DNA of 29,870 nt from DATARH01 sp050246595 (GTDB lineage: Bacteria; Pseudomonadota; Alphaproteobacteria; ATCC43930; CGMCC-115725). Every line of letters begins with the position of its first letter. The stretch's first letter is position 1. This document shows, one piece after another, positions 23,040 to 29,870 of the stretch. A model generated the notes under the pieces. It had not been told where the DNA came from and did not search any database. It was given only the letters and a program-made list of their open reading frames with translations. A program made the translations under genes and the position numbers. The stretch is from NCBI GenBank assembly GCA_050246595.1, contig JBFWVT010000060.1, positions 1-29,870 on the forward strand. Direction: 5' to 3'.

Positions 23040-23053
23040 TTGATCTTGGTCAA
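23040..23053. promoter_or_regulatory. Near-consensus FNR/FixK-type box TTGATCTTGGTCAA
   Basis: One arm is perfect (TTGAT) and the other has one mismatch (GTCAA for ATCAA). It is centred 181 bp upstream of the PRC-barrel start; on the other side, the UDG gene begins more than 300 bp away. Confidence 0.5.
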
Positions 23054-23368
23054 TGATGCGGATCATGTGCAGACATTGTCAACCAGGGTATCTTCGCCAA
23101 GTGAGGTTGACGAGGGCATGCACAAAGGAGTTTTTTGTCTGTCGACAGTTCCTATTGATGGGTATGCCGTGCCGATATTTGACAGTGTGCATTTGTGGCC
23201 ATGCGCAACACGCCGCCTGCGACATGGTGCAGGCCAGACCGAGAAGGTTGCGGTTCGTAATGGATGACGAACGGCACAGGAGCGCAGTCGTTCTACAGGA
23301 GCAGGCCGTGCTTGATTCGGCCCGCGTCCAAGATGCCGATTAACACGATAAGGTGCGGGGAAAAAACC
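23054..23368. other. Intergenic stretch, no gene seen
   Basis: Several short open frames on both strands lack ribosome sites and family resemblance. It holds the upstream region of the UDG-family gene; the only clear motif, an FNR-like box, sits at its left edge. Confidence 0.5.
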
Positions 23369-23980
23369 ATGACCGCCACAGCCCTCGCCCAAAACGAAAA
23401 GAGGCTGTCGGACCTGCTTAGGAATATCCGCGCGTGCACACATTGTGCCGATGCGCTGCCATGCGGTCCTCGCCCTGTCCTGCAGGCGCACACCTCGGCG
23501 CGGCTATGCATTATTGGCCAAGCGCCCGGTCGAAAGGTGCACGAAACGGGCATCCCCTGGAACGACCCGTCCGGCGACCGGCTGCGCCATTGGCTTGGGC
23601 TAACGCCGGAGCAATTCTATGACCCCTCGAAGGTGGCGATTATCCCGATCGGCTTTTGCTATCCGGGAAAGGCCGCCTCCGGCGATAGATCACCGCGCCC
23701 GGAATGTGCCCCTCGCTGGCACAGTGAGCTGAACAGCCATTTGCCTGATATCGGCCTTACCTTGCTTATCGGACAGTACGCGCAGGTTTATTATCTAGGG
23801 CAATACCGCAAAGCTACACTTCGGGATACCGTCATGGCATGGGAGGAGTATTTGCCTATAGGTTATCTTCCGCTGGTGCACCCCTCTCCGCGTAACCAAC
23901 CCTGGCTGGATAGAAATCCCTGGTTTGAAGGGACGTTGGTGTGGGAGCTACGGAACGTAATTCAGGACCTCAGGCTATAA
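23369..23980 (+). CDS. Uracil-DNA glycosylase superfamily protein with probable Fe-S cluster
   Basis: A 203-residue protein. C23 and C26 (ACTHC), C97 (GFCYPG) and C113 (PECAPRW) give the C-x2-C-x70-C-x15-C spacing of [4Fe-4S]-containing family 4 type glycosylases. Motif A appears as GQAPG (50-54; GEAPG in classical enzymes) and motif B as VHPSPRN. It probably excises damaged or deaminated bases, though some relatives act as binders or RNA-processing factors. ATG 23369 is placed just before the conserved domain; the frame is open further upstream without family similarity. It appears monocistronic. Confidence 0.85.
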   Translation: MTATALAQNEKRLSDLLRNIRACTHCADALPCGPRPVLQAHTSARLCIIGQAPGRKVHETGIPWNDPSGDRLRHWLGLTPEQFYDPSKVAIIPIGFCYPGKAASGDRSPRPECAPRWHSELNSHLPDIGLTLLIGQYAQVYYLGQYRKATLRDTVMAWEEYLPIGYLPLVHPSPRNQPWLDRNPWFEGTLVWELRNVIQDLRL

Positions 23981-24191
23981 CAGATGAAGCAGCGCGGCAA
24001 TCGGGCAGTGAACCGAGATTGCCGCGGTAATGGTGATGCTCGTCGAGATATCTCAGTGATAATCCGCATTGTGGAAGTTCAGCCTCCGGGCTGGCTGCGA
24101 AGCGGACAGGCTGGACCGTGCCGCGCGGCGCTGCCTCTGAGGGAGAGGCGAAGAGGGAGAAATAGAGCAGACTGCGACGGCGGATCGTGGT

Positions 24192-24557
24192 TCAGCCAGC
24201 GGTTTGGTCGCCCTGTATGAGGGTGTAGCGAATTGTTTGCATCACGATCTTGCCGTTGCGGATAACGAATGAATCGACACCATATTTCACGCTGTAATTA
24301 TCTGAGGTCGCCTCCCATTCAAGTAAGGCGTATTCGTCTACGATCTGCTTTGTCGTGAATTCAAACTTCGCACCCGGTAACTGAAAACCAAGGCGGCGCG
24401 CGGATTCGCGAATCGCATCATGGCCGCGGATTACGCCGAAACTACAAATCAAAACAATATCATCAGCATAGTTCCGCTGCAAGTCCGATTCCAGATCGCC
24501 CTTTTGCCGCAGTCGCAAATGATCTTCGAAGATGTCTTCTGTCATTCTCTCATCCAT
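24192..24557 (-). CDS. NTF2-like / SnoaL-fold family protein
   Basis: A 121-residue single-domain protein with the cone-shaped NTF2 pattern: an N-terminal helix (EDHLRLRQKGDLESDLQRNY), ADDIVLICSFGVIRGHDAIR, then strands FEFTTKQIVDEYALLEWEAT and DSFVIRNGKIVMQTIRYTL. The fold serves as a hydrolase/isomerase or ligand-binding scaffold, so no reaction can be named. The first ATG is supported by GAGGAG 9 bases upstream. It is a lone gene flanked by non-coding DNA and a polymerase remnant. Confidence 0.85.
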   Translation of the reverse strand: MDERMTEDIFEDHLRLRQKGDLESDLQRNYADDIVLICSFGVIRGHDAIRESARRLGFQLPGAKFEFTTKQIVDEYALLEWEATSDNYSVKYGVDSFVIRNGKIVMQTIRYTLIQGDQTAG

Positions 24558-24878
24558 TGACGTATTCTCCTCTTCTGTGCGGCTTCGAGCTTATACCGCC
24601 GGTATGCCAAAGCGGATTTCCAATTTGCGACAATCGTCGCCTCTGAGCAAATCGTTGGACAGAAGAAATTTTCAATTAACGGCGGCTTTATGCCACACGG
24701 GGGGGGTACGCGCCATTTTCTTCGGCAGCGCGGACGTGGCGCCTGTCCTTGAAAACGGGCCACACTTTCGATTCCCGGGCCGTACAGAGGCGATCCGACA
24801 CGCGGGATAGCTCCCGGATGGGAAATGTGAATCGGCACCGAACCGAGATCTCTCTGAATTACCTAGCAAGCTCTTGAG
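24558..24878. other. Intergenic stretch, no supported gene
   Basis: It contains an 8-base G-run (about 24700) and the upstream region of the NTF2-like gene. A minus-strand open frame (24542-24838) has no ribosome site and no recognisable family. Confidence 0.45.
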
Positions 24879-25226
24879 CTAACTTTCAAAATAGCTGTTC
24901 CAAGGGGACGCCTGATCGGCGTCGACCGGGACCCCACCTAAGCGGAATATCTTCCGGCGTGATGACCGACAGACCGAGCGGCTTTTGCAATCACTGGCGA
25001 CTTTGGCGAGGAAGGTGTCGGGGCCGAGGCCAATGCTGCAGGTAAGCCACTCGCCCACATTATCGCGGATCGACTCCTGGATCTGTTGGCCCAGGCGCAG
25101 CGCCTCCGCCAGCGTCGCTTCGTTTTTTCGGGGTTTGCAGACCATCTCATCGACGGACAGCACCTCATGCACTGGCACGACGCGATGGACGGCATCGACA
25201 ACCCTCAGACCCCGCCGACGCGCTGG
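24879..25226 (-). pseudogene. Y-family DNA polymerase fragment
   Basis: The frame reads RVVPVHEVLSVDEMVC, then LRLGQQIQESIRDNVGEWLT and CSIGLGPDTFLAKVASD. This is the palm region of Y-family polymerases, with the SxDE catalytic motif (SVDEM) and the SIGLxxxxFLAKxASD motif. After ASD the frame breaks: the next expected element (KPLGLSVITPEDIP) is found in another frame. The fingers and little-finger domains and the N-terminal metal-binding part are missing. It is a relic of a DinB/ImuB-like translesion polymerase gene and is not functional. Confidence 0.75.
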
Positions 25227-25301
25227 TCACAACGGCTATGCCGGAGCGCTGCCGTTTAGGCGGATTTGAGCTGGTCACAGGCCGCTCATTGCTCGATGGA
25301 G

Positions 25302-25787
25302 CTACAAAAAGCCGCCGAGCGCTGCACCGTAAACGGTCTGGCCGATCAGGGTAATGAGCGGGGTCTGATAGCCGTAATTCATAGCCAGGAAACCAGGTGG
25401 CTCTAACTGGCGCGGCGATGCTGCGCCGTGATACTCGGACGCCATTCTGGGGTGCGCGAATGGCAACAGCGGCAGAGCACAGACGAGCAAGAAGATGCCG
25501 TGCACGAAACCCGCGAGCGCGCCAAACCACCAAGTATATATGCCGACACTGGCAAAGGTGAGGTAATACAGGAACGCGAACAGCCAGCCGCCAATAGTGT
25601 AAGCGGTGAACCCCAGTACAAATGCGAGGCGCCGATCGCCGGTAAAGAAGGTGCCGATCAGGAATGGCAGGCTCAGCCGTGAAAGACCGAGACCCTGGCT
25701 GCCTTGAAGAATTGCGGTCATCGCGATGGTCGCGACGAAACCCCATAAAACCAAATAACCGAGCGCGGCGTGAGACTGACCGGCCAT
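25302..25787 (-). CDS. Four-helix integral membrane protein of unknown function
   Basis: A 161-residue protein with about four membrane helices: LGYLVLWGFVATIAMTAIL, GFTAYTIGGWLFAFLYYL, FGALAGFVHGIFLLVCALPL and LITLIGQTVYGAALGGFL. The loops FLIGTFFTGDRR and LPFAHPRMASEYHGAASP look conserved in type (His/Glu in a cytoplasmic or periplasmic loop), but I cannot name the family. It starts 2 bp after the GH15 stop, so it is co-translated with GH15 and DUF2231. A role in the same envelope or stress process is inferred. Confidence 0.8.
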   Translation of the reverse strand: MAGQSHAALGYLVLWGFVATIAMTAILQGSQGLGLSRLSLPFLIGTFFTGDRRLAFVLGFTAYTIGGWLFAFLYYLTFASVGIYTWWFGALAGFVHGIFLLVCALPLLPFAHPRMASEYHGAASPRQLEPPGFLAMNYGYQTPLITLIGQTVYGAALGGFL

Positions 25788-25789
25788 TG

Positions 25790-27622
25790 CTACGGTACGC
25801 CCTCTCGCGCATCTTCAATCGCAATGGCCGCGTTGATCAGTCCTATGTGAGTAAATGCCTGGGGGAAGTTGCCCAGCGCCGCTCCGGTATCGGGATCGAT
25901 TTCTTCGGCGAACAGACCGAGATCGCTGGCTCTGCCGAGCAGGCGTTCGAACAGGTGTTCGGCTTCATCGAGCCGGCCGCGTCGAGCCAGATAGTCGACC
26001 CTCCAGAAAGCGCAAATCCCAAAGGTGCCTTCCCGGCTCTTCATCCCGTCATACCCGTGCTGGTAGCGGTAGATGAGGTCGCCGCGAACCAGTTGTCCGA
26101 CGATGCGGTCATAAGTCGAGACCATCCGGGGATCGCTGGCCTGCTTGTAGCCGAGGCAGCCCATAAGCAGCAGCGCGGCATCGAGGCGGTCGCCGTCAAG
26201 CTCGCTGACGTAGCTGCGGAGTTCGGCACTGAACCCTTGACCCTCGATGACCTCGCCTATCGATTTCCGTTCGCGCTCGAACTGATCGCGGTGCCGCCCG
26301 AGATTAATAATGCCCTTGCGCTCGAGTGTGAGGAGGCGATCCAGGGTCACCCAGCACGTGACTTTCGAAAACGTGAACTGGCGGGGTGGACCGGGGAACT
26401 CCCAGATGCCCTGGTCGGCTTCCCGCCAATGCTTGCTGACCATCCGCCCTAGGTCCGGCAATCTGCGCTTGGTGGCCGGATCGATTTCGTGTCCGTCTAT
26501 CAGGAAGACGTAAGCGGCGAGGGCGATCTGACCGTACATGTCGAGTTGCCTCTGGGAGCGGGCGGCGTTGCCGGTTCGGACCGGCGTGGAACCGTGATAC
26601 CCCGCAAGGCGATCGCAGTCGCGCTGTGGCGGCGGCGGTCGCCCGTAAACATCGTAGAGGACGCGGAGTTCGGGCCATGTCAGCCCGGTCGCGTGCACCA
26701 GCCAGACCAGATACGCGCCGGCTTCGGAGTAGAAACCAAGACCGGTCAGAGCCCGCATCGTCAGACCGGCATCGCGCAGCCAGCAATAGCGGTAGTCCCA
26801 ATTGCGTTCGCCGCCGATCGCTTCCGGCAGCGATGTTGTCGGCGCGGCGATGATCGCGCCAGACAGCGTGAAGCAGAGGGCTTTCAGCGTCAGCGCGCTC
26901 CGCAAGACCGCCTCGCGATGCCTCCCGGCGTAGGTGCACTGATCGCTCCATCCGCGCCACCACGACTGTGTCTGTTCAAGGCGCGCATCGGCGTCGTCGC
27001 CAAGGCCGGGGATCACTCCCGGGTCGTTCTGGACGTAGGCAAGACTGATATAGCGCCGGTCTCCCGAGCGAACCGAAACCGAACCCGACAGCCTCAGATC
27101 GGCCCGGCTCAGCGCGATATCCGCATAGACCAGCAGGAGTTCGTTTGACCAGAAATAGCTCCAGCCGAGCCGACCGCCGCCCCGGAGGCGTGGCTGCATG
27201 CGTCCGTATCCGGGGCGTGGATCGATCGATACGATCAGATCGACCTCGCCGTTCACACCTTCGATGATGCGAAGGACTTCGCGCATCGGGCGGAGCCCGT
27301 GTGCGTCGTCGAGGATGGGCATCAGATCGAGAACGCGGACCTGTCCGCTCCGAGCCTCGAAGGTCGTTTCGAGGATGCACGTGCCGTCCAGGTACCGACG
27401 CGTGCTCGTGAACGGGTCACATGGTCGGATCGAGAAACAGCCCCCCGACACCGGATCGAGCAGTCGGGCGAAGATCGACGGCGAATCGAAGTTTGGCAGG
27501 CACAGCCAGTCGATCGAGCCGTTGGATGAAACGAGCGCCGCTGTCCGGCAATCCCCGATGAAGCCGTAGTCCCCAATCGGCGGCTGTTCGGCCGTGCCCG
27601 ATGCAGGTACATCTACGCTCAC
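25790..27622 (-). CDS. GH15 family hydrolase (trehalase/glucoamylase type)
   Basis: A 610-residue protein. The N-terminal beta domain opens IGDYGFIGDCRTAALVSSNG, then SIDWLCLPNFDSPSIFARLL. The (alpha/alpha)6 domain has GGERNWDYRYCWLRDAGLTM, IWEFPGPPRQFTFSKVTCWV and FAEEIDPDTGAALGNFPQAF, with the likely catalytic base among E573/E574. This single-chain, roughly 600-residue class includes actinobacterial GH15 trehalases and many uncharacterised alpha-glucosidases, so trehalose or a short maltooligosaccharide is the likely substrate. The GTG start overlaps the DUF2231 stop (GTGA); this gives the canonical family N-terminus, whereas the longer open frame upstream is only a shadow. No signal peptide. 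It differs in subclass from the glucoamylase at 6351. Confidence 0.9.
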   Translation of the reverse strand: MSVDVPASGTAEQPPIGDYGFIGDCRTAALVSSNGSIDWLCLPNFDSPSIFARLLDPVSGGCFSIRPCDPFTSTRRYLDGTCILETTFEARSGQVRVLDLMPILDDAHGLRPMREVLRIIEGVNGEVDLIVSIDPRPGYGRMQPRLRGGGRLGWSYFWSNELLLVYADIALSRADLRLSGSVSVRSGDRRYISLAYVQNDPGVIPGLGDDADARLEQTQSWWRGWSDQCTYAGRHREAVLRSALTLKALCFTLSGAIIAAPTTSLPEAIGGERNWDYRYCWLRDAGLTMRALTGLGFYSEAGAYLVWLVHATGLTWPELRVLYDVYGRPPPPQRDCDRLAGYHGSTPVRTGNAARSQRQLDMYGQIALAAYVFLIDGHEIDPATKRRLPDLGRMVSKHWREADQGIWEFPGPPRQFTFSKVTCWVTLDRLLTLERKGIINLGRHRDQFERERKSIGEVIEGQGFSAELRSYVSELDGDRLDAALLLMGCLGYKQASDPRMVSTYDRIVGQLVRGDLIYRYQHGYDGMKSREGTFGICAFWRVDYLARRGRLDEAEHLFERLLGRASDLGLFAEEIDPDTGAALGNFPQAFTHIGLINAAIAIEDAREGVP

Positions 27623-28086
27623 GGCGCGTCGGATACCGCAACCCGGTGGCGATACACCATCTGACCGCCTAGCCAGCCGGTAATAAGCAGCAGGGCCACG
27701 ACGATCGCGGACAGGACGAGGCCGGTCGGAAGGATGGCGGTGCTGCCATCTGTAAAGCGCAGATACCAGTTGTAAAGCTCGATCAGGACGGCCAATACAT
27801 TGAGGCCCGCATGCCACCAGGCCGTGTTCATCGTACGAATTTGCGGGTCGCCCAGGACATCCGTCAGCCCCGCCACCGCCGCCAGTGCCGCCATAATAAG
27901 CCCGGCGCCAAGCAGCCACACGGTGGCACCGGCCCAACTGGCGTTCGCCGTTTGCCAAAAGACCAGATCGCAAAAAAATGTCGCGATGAAAAACGCGATC
28001 GGGAACGGGATCAACATCGGGTGGATCGGGTGGCCGGCGATGCTGGCCGTGCTGCGCGGGTTTGGCGTTCGGGGAGCCATTGTCAT
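27619..28086 (-). CDS. DUF2231 membrane protein
   Basis: A 155-residue membrane protein with the DUF2231 opening GHPIHPMLIPFPIAFFIATF and four helices (FWQTANASWAGATVWLLGAG, MAALAAVAGLTDVLG, WWHAGLNVLAVLIELYNWYL, GLVLSAIVVALLLITGWLGG). The conserved HPxHP motif suggests metal or haem contact, but the function is not established. ATG 28086 is supported by GGAAGG 7 bases upstream; the open frame extends beyond without family similarity. It is the first gene of a three-gene operon with GH15 and a second membrane protein. Confidence 0.88.
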   Translation of the reverse strand: MTMAPRTPNPRSTASIAGHPIHPMLIPFPIAFFIATFFCDLVFWQTANASWAGATVWLLGAGLIMAALAAVAGLTDVLGDPQIRTMNTAWWHAGLNVLAVLIELYNWYLRFTDGSTAILPTGLVLSAIVVALLLITGWLGGQMVYRHRVAVSDAP

Positions 28087-28420
28087 TTTCACGCCTTCCA
28101 ATTCTGTGGGTCTCTCTCGCCTCACACGCTTAAGCCATGGCCTCGCCAAACTCTACACGCGCTTTGCAGCGCGCTCGCAAGCCTCCATCGGGCGGCGAAA
28201 CGCTCCGGTCACCACGGGGTTATGCACACACCGAAGCCGGGATTGCGCCGTTGATCGTTTCTCTGATCGTCTCGCAACACGCTATGGTACTTTCAAAATG
28301 GCGAACGTTAGCGCTAGGGAGGATCGGCAAGCTGTCACGCGCCATCGCTACTGCCTCGCCCGTGGGGTTTAGATTACATTGTTTCACGACAGGATATTGT
28401 ATCATGCGCGCCGCTCATTT
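28087..28420. other. Upstream region of the DUF2231 operon
   Basis: No gene seen. This is the only space for the promoter of the 28086-25302 operon; no FNR-type box is visible in it. Confidence 0.5.
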
Positions 28421-28759
28421 CTATTTTATTTCGATACTACCTGTCATGTTCGGATGAAAGCGGCAATAATATTTAATCAATCCGGGTTTATCCAGTGTAA
28501 GGCGACCGACGCCATGAGCCGACAACAAGACGTCCCATTGGTGATCGCGCGCCGTTGCCGAATGGATGACGAAATCCTGGTTTGTCCATTCGATGGTATC
28601 GCCAACATGCGCGGAGATATCGGCGGGCGAGAACAAAAGCCCCTTGATCTCAACCTTGAAGGTCTCGGCGGTCGCCGACGGAGCCGTTGCTAGAAGGATA
28701 GCCGCGACCGTGCCGACGCCCAAGATGGCCGGCTTTCTCACGTTCGGACGGCGCTTCAT
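28421..28759 (-). CDS. Periplasmic cupredoxin (amicyanin/plastocyanin-like)
   Basis: A 112-residue precursor. Residues 1-31 are a signal peptide (AILGVGTVAAILLATAPSATA, cut near A31). The mature protein is one cupredoxin domain with a complete type 1 copper site: H66 (FVIHSAT), C99, H102 and M105 (YYCRFHPNM). The Cys-x2-His-x2-Met spacing is that of short-loop amicyanin-like proteins, so it should carry electrons in the periplasm. The partner is unknown; candidates are cytochromes or copper oxidases outside the window. Its ATG overlaps the DUF4142 stop (ATGA), implying joint expression under the box at 29373. Confidence 0.9.
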   Translation of the reverse strand: MKRRPNVRKPAILGVGTVAAILLATAPSATAETFKVEIKGLLFSPADISAHVGDTIEWTNQDFVIHSATARDHQWDVLLSAHGVGRLTLDKPGLIKYYCRFHPNMTGSIEIK

Positions 28760-29280
28760 TTAACCGAACCGGCGAGCTGCTCCGCGTGCTGCAGGTGTCC
28801 CTGGAAGATCTTAAGGCCTGTGGTCAGGAGGCCCTTCAGCTCGGGATTTGTCGCCGACGGGATCAGCGTGTTTTGCAAGGCATCGTTGACGGTCTGATGG
28901 TAGGCAACCTCATTCCGAATATACGCGCGATCGAAGGCGGCCCCGTTGAGCTTGCCCAGCTCGGCTTCCTTCGCATCGGCCTGCTTTGCCAAGGCTTTGT
29001 TGGTATCATTGTCCTGCGGCGTGACATTGAGCTTCTTGACCAGCGCGAGGGCCTGCTCGTTAACCGCCTTGTGGTCACGCACCATATCTTCGGCGAACGA
29101 ACGCACCTGCGGGTTCTGCGATTTCTTCAGTGCCAACTCGGCGGCCGTGACGTCGATCACCCCAGCCGTATAGGCAATATGGGCGATCTGTGGGTCGGTC
29201 GGTTTCGCCGGCTGAGCGACCGCGATTCCACCCACGAGCAATGCTATCGTGATGCCTGCGCCAAGCCTGAAACTTTGCAT
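28756..29280 (-). CDS. Exported DUF4142 protein
   Basis: A 174-residue precursor with a signal peptide (LGAGITIALLVGGIAVA, cut near residue 22) and a helical DUF4142 domain: AGVIDVTAAELALKKSQNPQ, VRSFAEDMVRDHKAVNEQAL, IRNEVAYHQTVNDALQNTLI and GLKIFQGHLQHAEQLAG. The regularly spaced His/Glu residues resemble a ferritin-like bundle. Members are periplasmic and stress-linked, function unknown. ATG 29280 has AAGGAG 6 bases upstream; the longer open frame lacks a signal peptide at its start. An FNR-type box is centred 99 bp upstream. It overlaps the cupredoxin gene by 4 bp. Confidence 0.9.
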   Translation of the reverse strand: MQSFRLGAGITIALLVGGIAVAQPAKPTDPQIAHIAYTAGVIDVTAAELALKKSQNPQVRSFAEDMVRDHKAVNEQALALVKKLNVTPQDNDTNKALAKQADAKEAELGKLNGAAFDRAYIRNEVAYHQTVNDALQNTLIPSATNPELKGLLTTGLKIFQGHLQHAEQLAGSVK

Positions 29281-29372
29281 TTGCCGCTCCTTTCGGGAGG
29301 AGGTTTGCTGGATGAAGCTCCCGATGGGCAGACATTCGCCCCCTCCGCACCACAATTCTACGACCAGGATCA

Positions 29373-29386
29373 TTGATCCGGATTAA
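29373..29386. promoter_or_regulatory. FNR/FixK-type box TTGATCCGGATTAA
   Basis: TTGAT and ATTAA arms, with one mismatch from the palindrome and the same CCGG core as the boxes at 8732 and 21280. It lies upstream of the DUF4142/cupredoxin operon. Confidence 0.65.
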
Positions 29387-29799
29387 TGTGAGGCGACAAC
29401 TGACCGAGTCTCGGCACATGACGGCCCCGGCGATCCGCAAACGACGGGTATCCCCGGCGGAATAGGACAGGGTCGCGATGATGGATCATTTCATGAGCAA
29501 CGGCATGATACGGGGCGTGGACCTGATCCCCCTCCGAGCGGCCAACCAGTGCGCAGCCGACATCGCGGTCCACAAAGCTCGTGGAGATTTCGCGATCGCT
29601 TGTGGCAGCGGCCTGTCCGTGCCGGTAACAGAGGAGACGTTGCCTCCTAGTGGCCGTTGCTCGGGACCGAGAATTCGACCGCTCTGTGAAGCCGCCACAC
29701 AATTTGTATGGCATCGGAGGTGTCCGACCACCTGATCGGGGCCCTTAGAATGCCTAACAAAACCGGGAACGAGGGTGCGAGCGGGCTGTTGTGGGCGGC
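29387..29799. other. Stretch without a supported gene, running into an insertion sequence
   Basis: An open frame at 29478-29735 (+) and one at 29370-29714 (-) have no ribosome site and resemble no family. The left end of the IS5-type element at the window edge must lie somewhere here (perhaps near 29740-29790), but its inverted repeat cannot be defined without the right end. Confidence 0.45.
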
Positions 29800-29870
29800 A
29801 TGGCCAAGCCTCTCCTGTCCGATGAGTTGTGGAACCTGATCGAACCGCTGCTGCCGCCGGAGCGGCCGAA
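29800..29870 (+). CDS. IS5-family transposase, N-terminal part (3' end outside window)
   Basis: The first 23 codons read MAKPLLSDELWNLIEPLLPP, then ERP. This is the characteristic start of IS5-family transposases of the IS427-like group (DUF4096 domain, LSDxxWxxIxPLLPP). It differs from the element at 16901, whose transposase starts without this motif, so two distinct IS5 subgroups occur within 13 kb. Whether this copy is intact cannot be seen. Confidence 0.85.
   Translation, partial: MAKPLLSDELWNLIEPLLPPERP

Noticed and set aside
29478..29735. 85-codon open frame (+) near the right end
   Set aside because: No ribosome site or recognisable domain; the overlapping minus frame is equally featureless.
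16898..29870. A composite transposon formed by the two IS5-family elements
   Set aside because: The two transposases belong to different subgroups with different N-termini, so their ends are unlikely to act together.

Overview
The window looks like an accessory region of a GC-rich alphaproteobacterium. Protein families, gene style and repeated TTGATnnnnATCAA boxes fit a Sphingomonadales, Acetobacteraceae or Rhodospirillales relative, but the genus cannot be fixed from sequence reading alone. Two different IS5-family transposase genes and at least five decayed gene fragments (TTC38-like protein, histidine kinase, glucoamylase tail, Mg-type P-ATPase, Y-family polymerase) show that the region is being remodelled. 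No tRNA, rRNA or CRISPR array was recognised.

Layout. 1-2400: 3' end of a RecD-like helicase, a MetE-like zinc methyltransferase and a TPR-protein remnant. 2965-4889 (minus): a cupin, then DUF488, DUF6522 and DUF6306 genes, the last two overlapping by 4 bp. 5300-6171: a frameshifted histidine kinase remnant and a small hypothetical gene running into a REP-like palindrome. 6351-8735: a GH15 glucoamylase cut by an in-frame TGA where the family has Trp. 8811-10223: a small protein and an Old Yellow Enzyme homologue. 10230-13556: two MFS transporters (the first frameshifted into the second) divergent from an ArsR regulator. 13638-16736: a Crp/Fnr regulator divergent from a small-protein/OsmC/universal-stress-protein group. 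16901-17768: a complete IS5-type element next to a P-type ATPase remnant. 18413-21139 (minus): a Rieske-FAD oxidoreductase and transaldolase operon. 21495-22865 (minus): PAS and double PRC-barrel proteins. 23369-24557: a UDG-family enzyme and an NTF2-like protein. 25302-28086 (minus): a tightly coupled DUF2231/GH15/membrane-protein operon. 28421-29280 (minus): a DUF4142/cupredoxin operon. 29800-end: start of another IS5-family transposase.

Common theme. Five palindromes of the FNR/FixK type (8732, 14465, 21280, 23040, 29373) lie 64-181 bp upstream of start codons of separate transcription units. Those units encode a Crp/Fnr regulator, a flavin reductase, OsmC and Usp stress proteins, a Rieske-FAD oxidoreductase with transaldolase, a PRC-barrel protein, and DUF4142 with a blue-copper protein. 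Together with two GH15 glucan/trehalose hydrolases, this reads as a low-oxygen or energy-stress survival island combining redox proteins, stress proteins and reserve-carbohydrate mobilisation. The boxes are directly visible; the shared regulon and physiology are inference.
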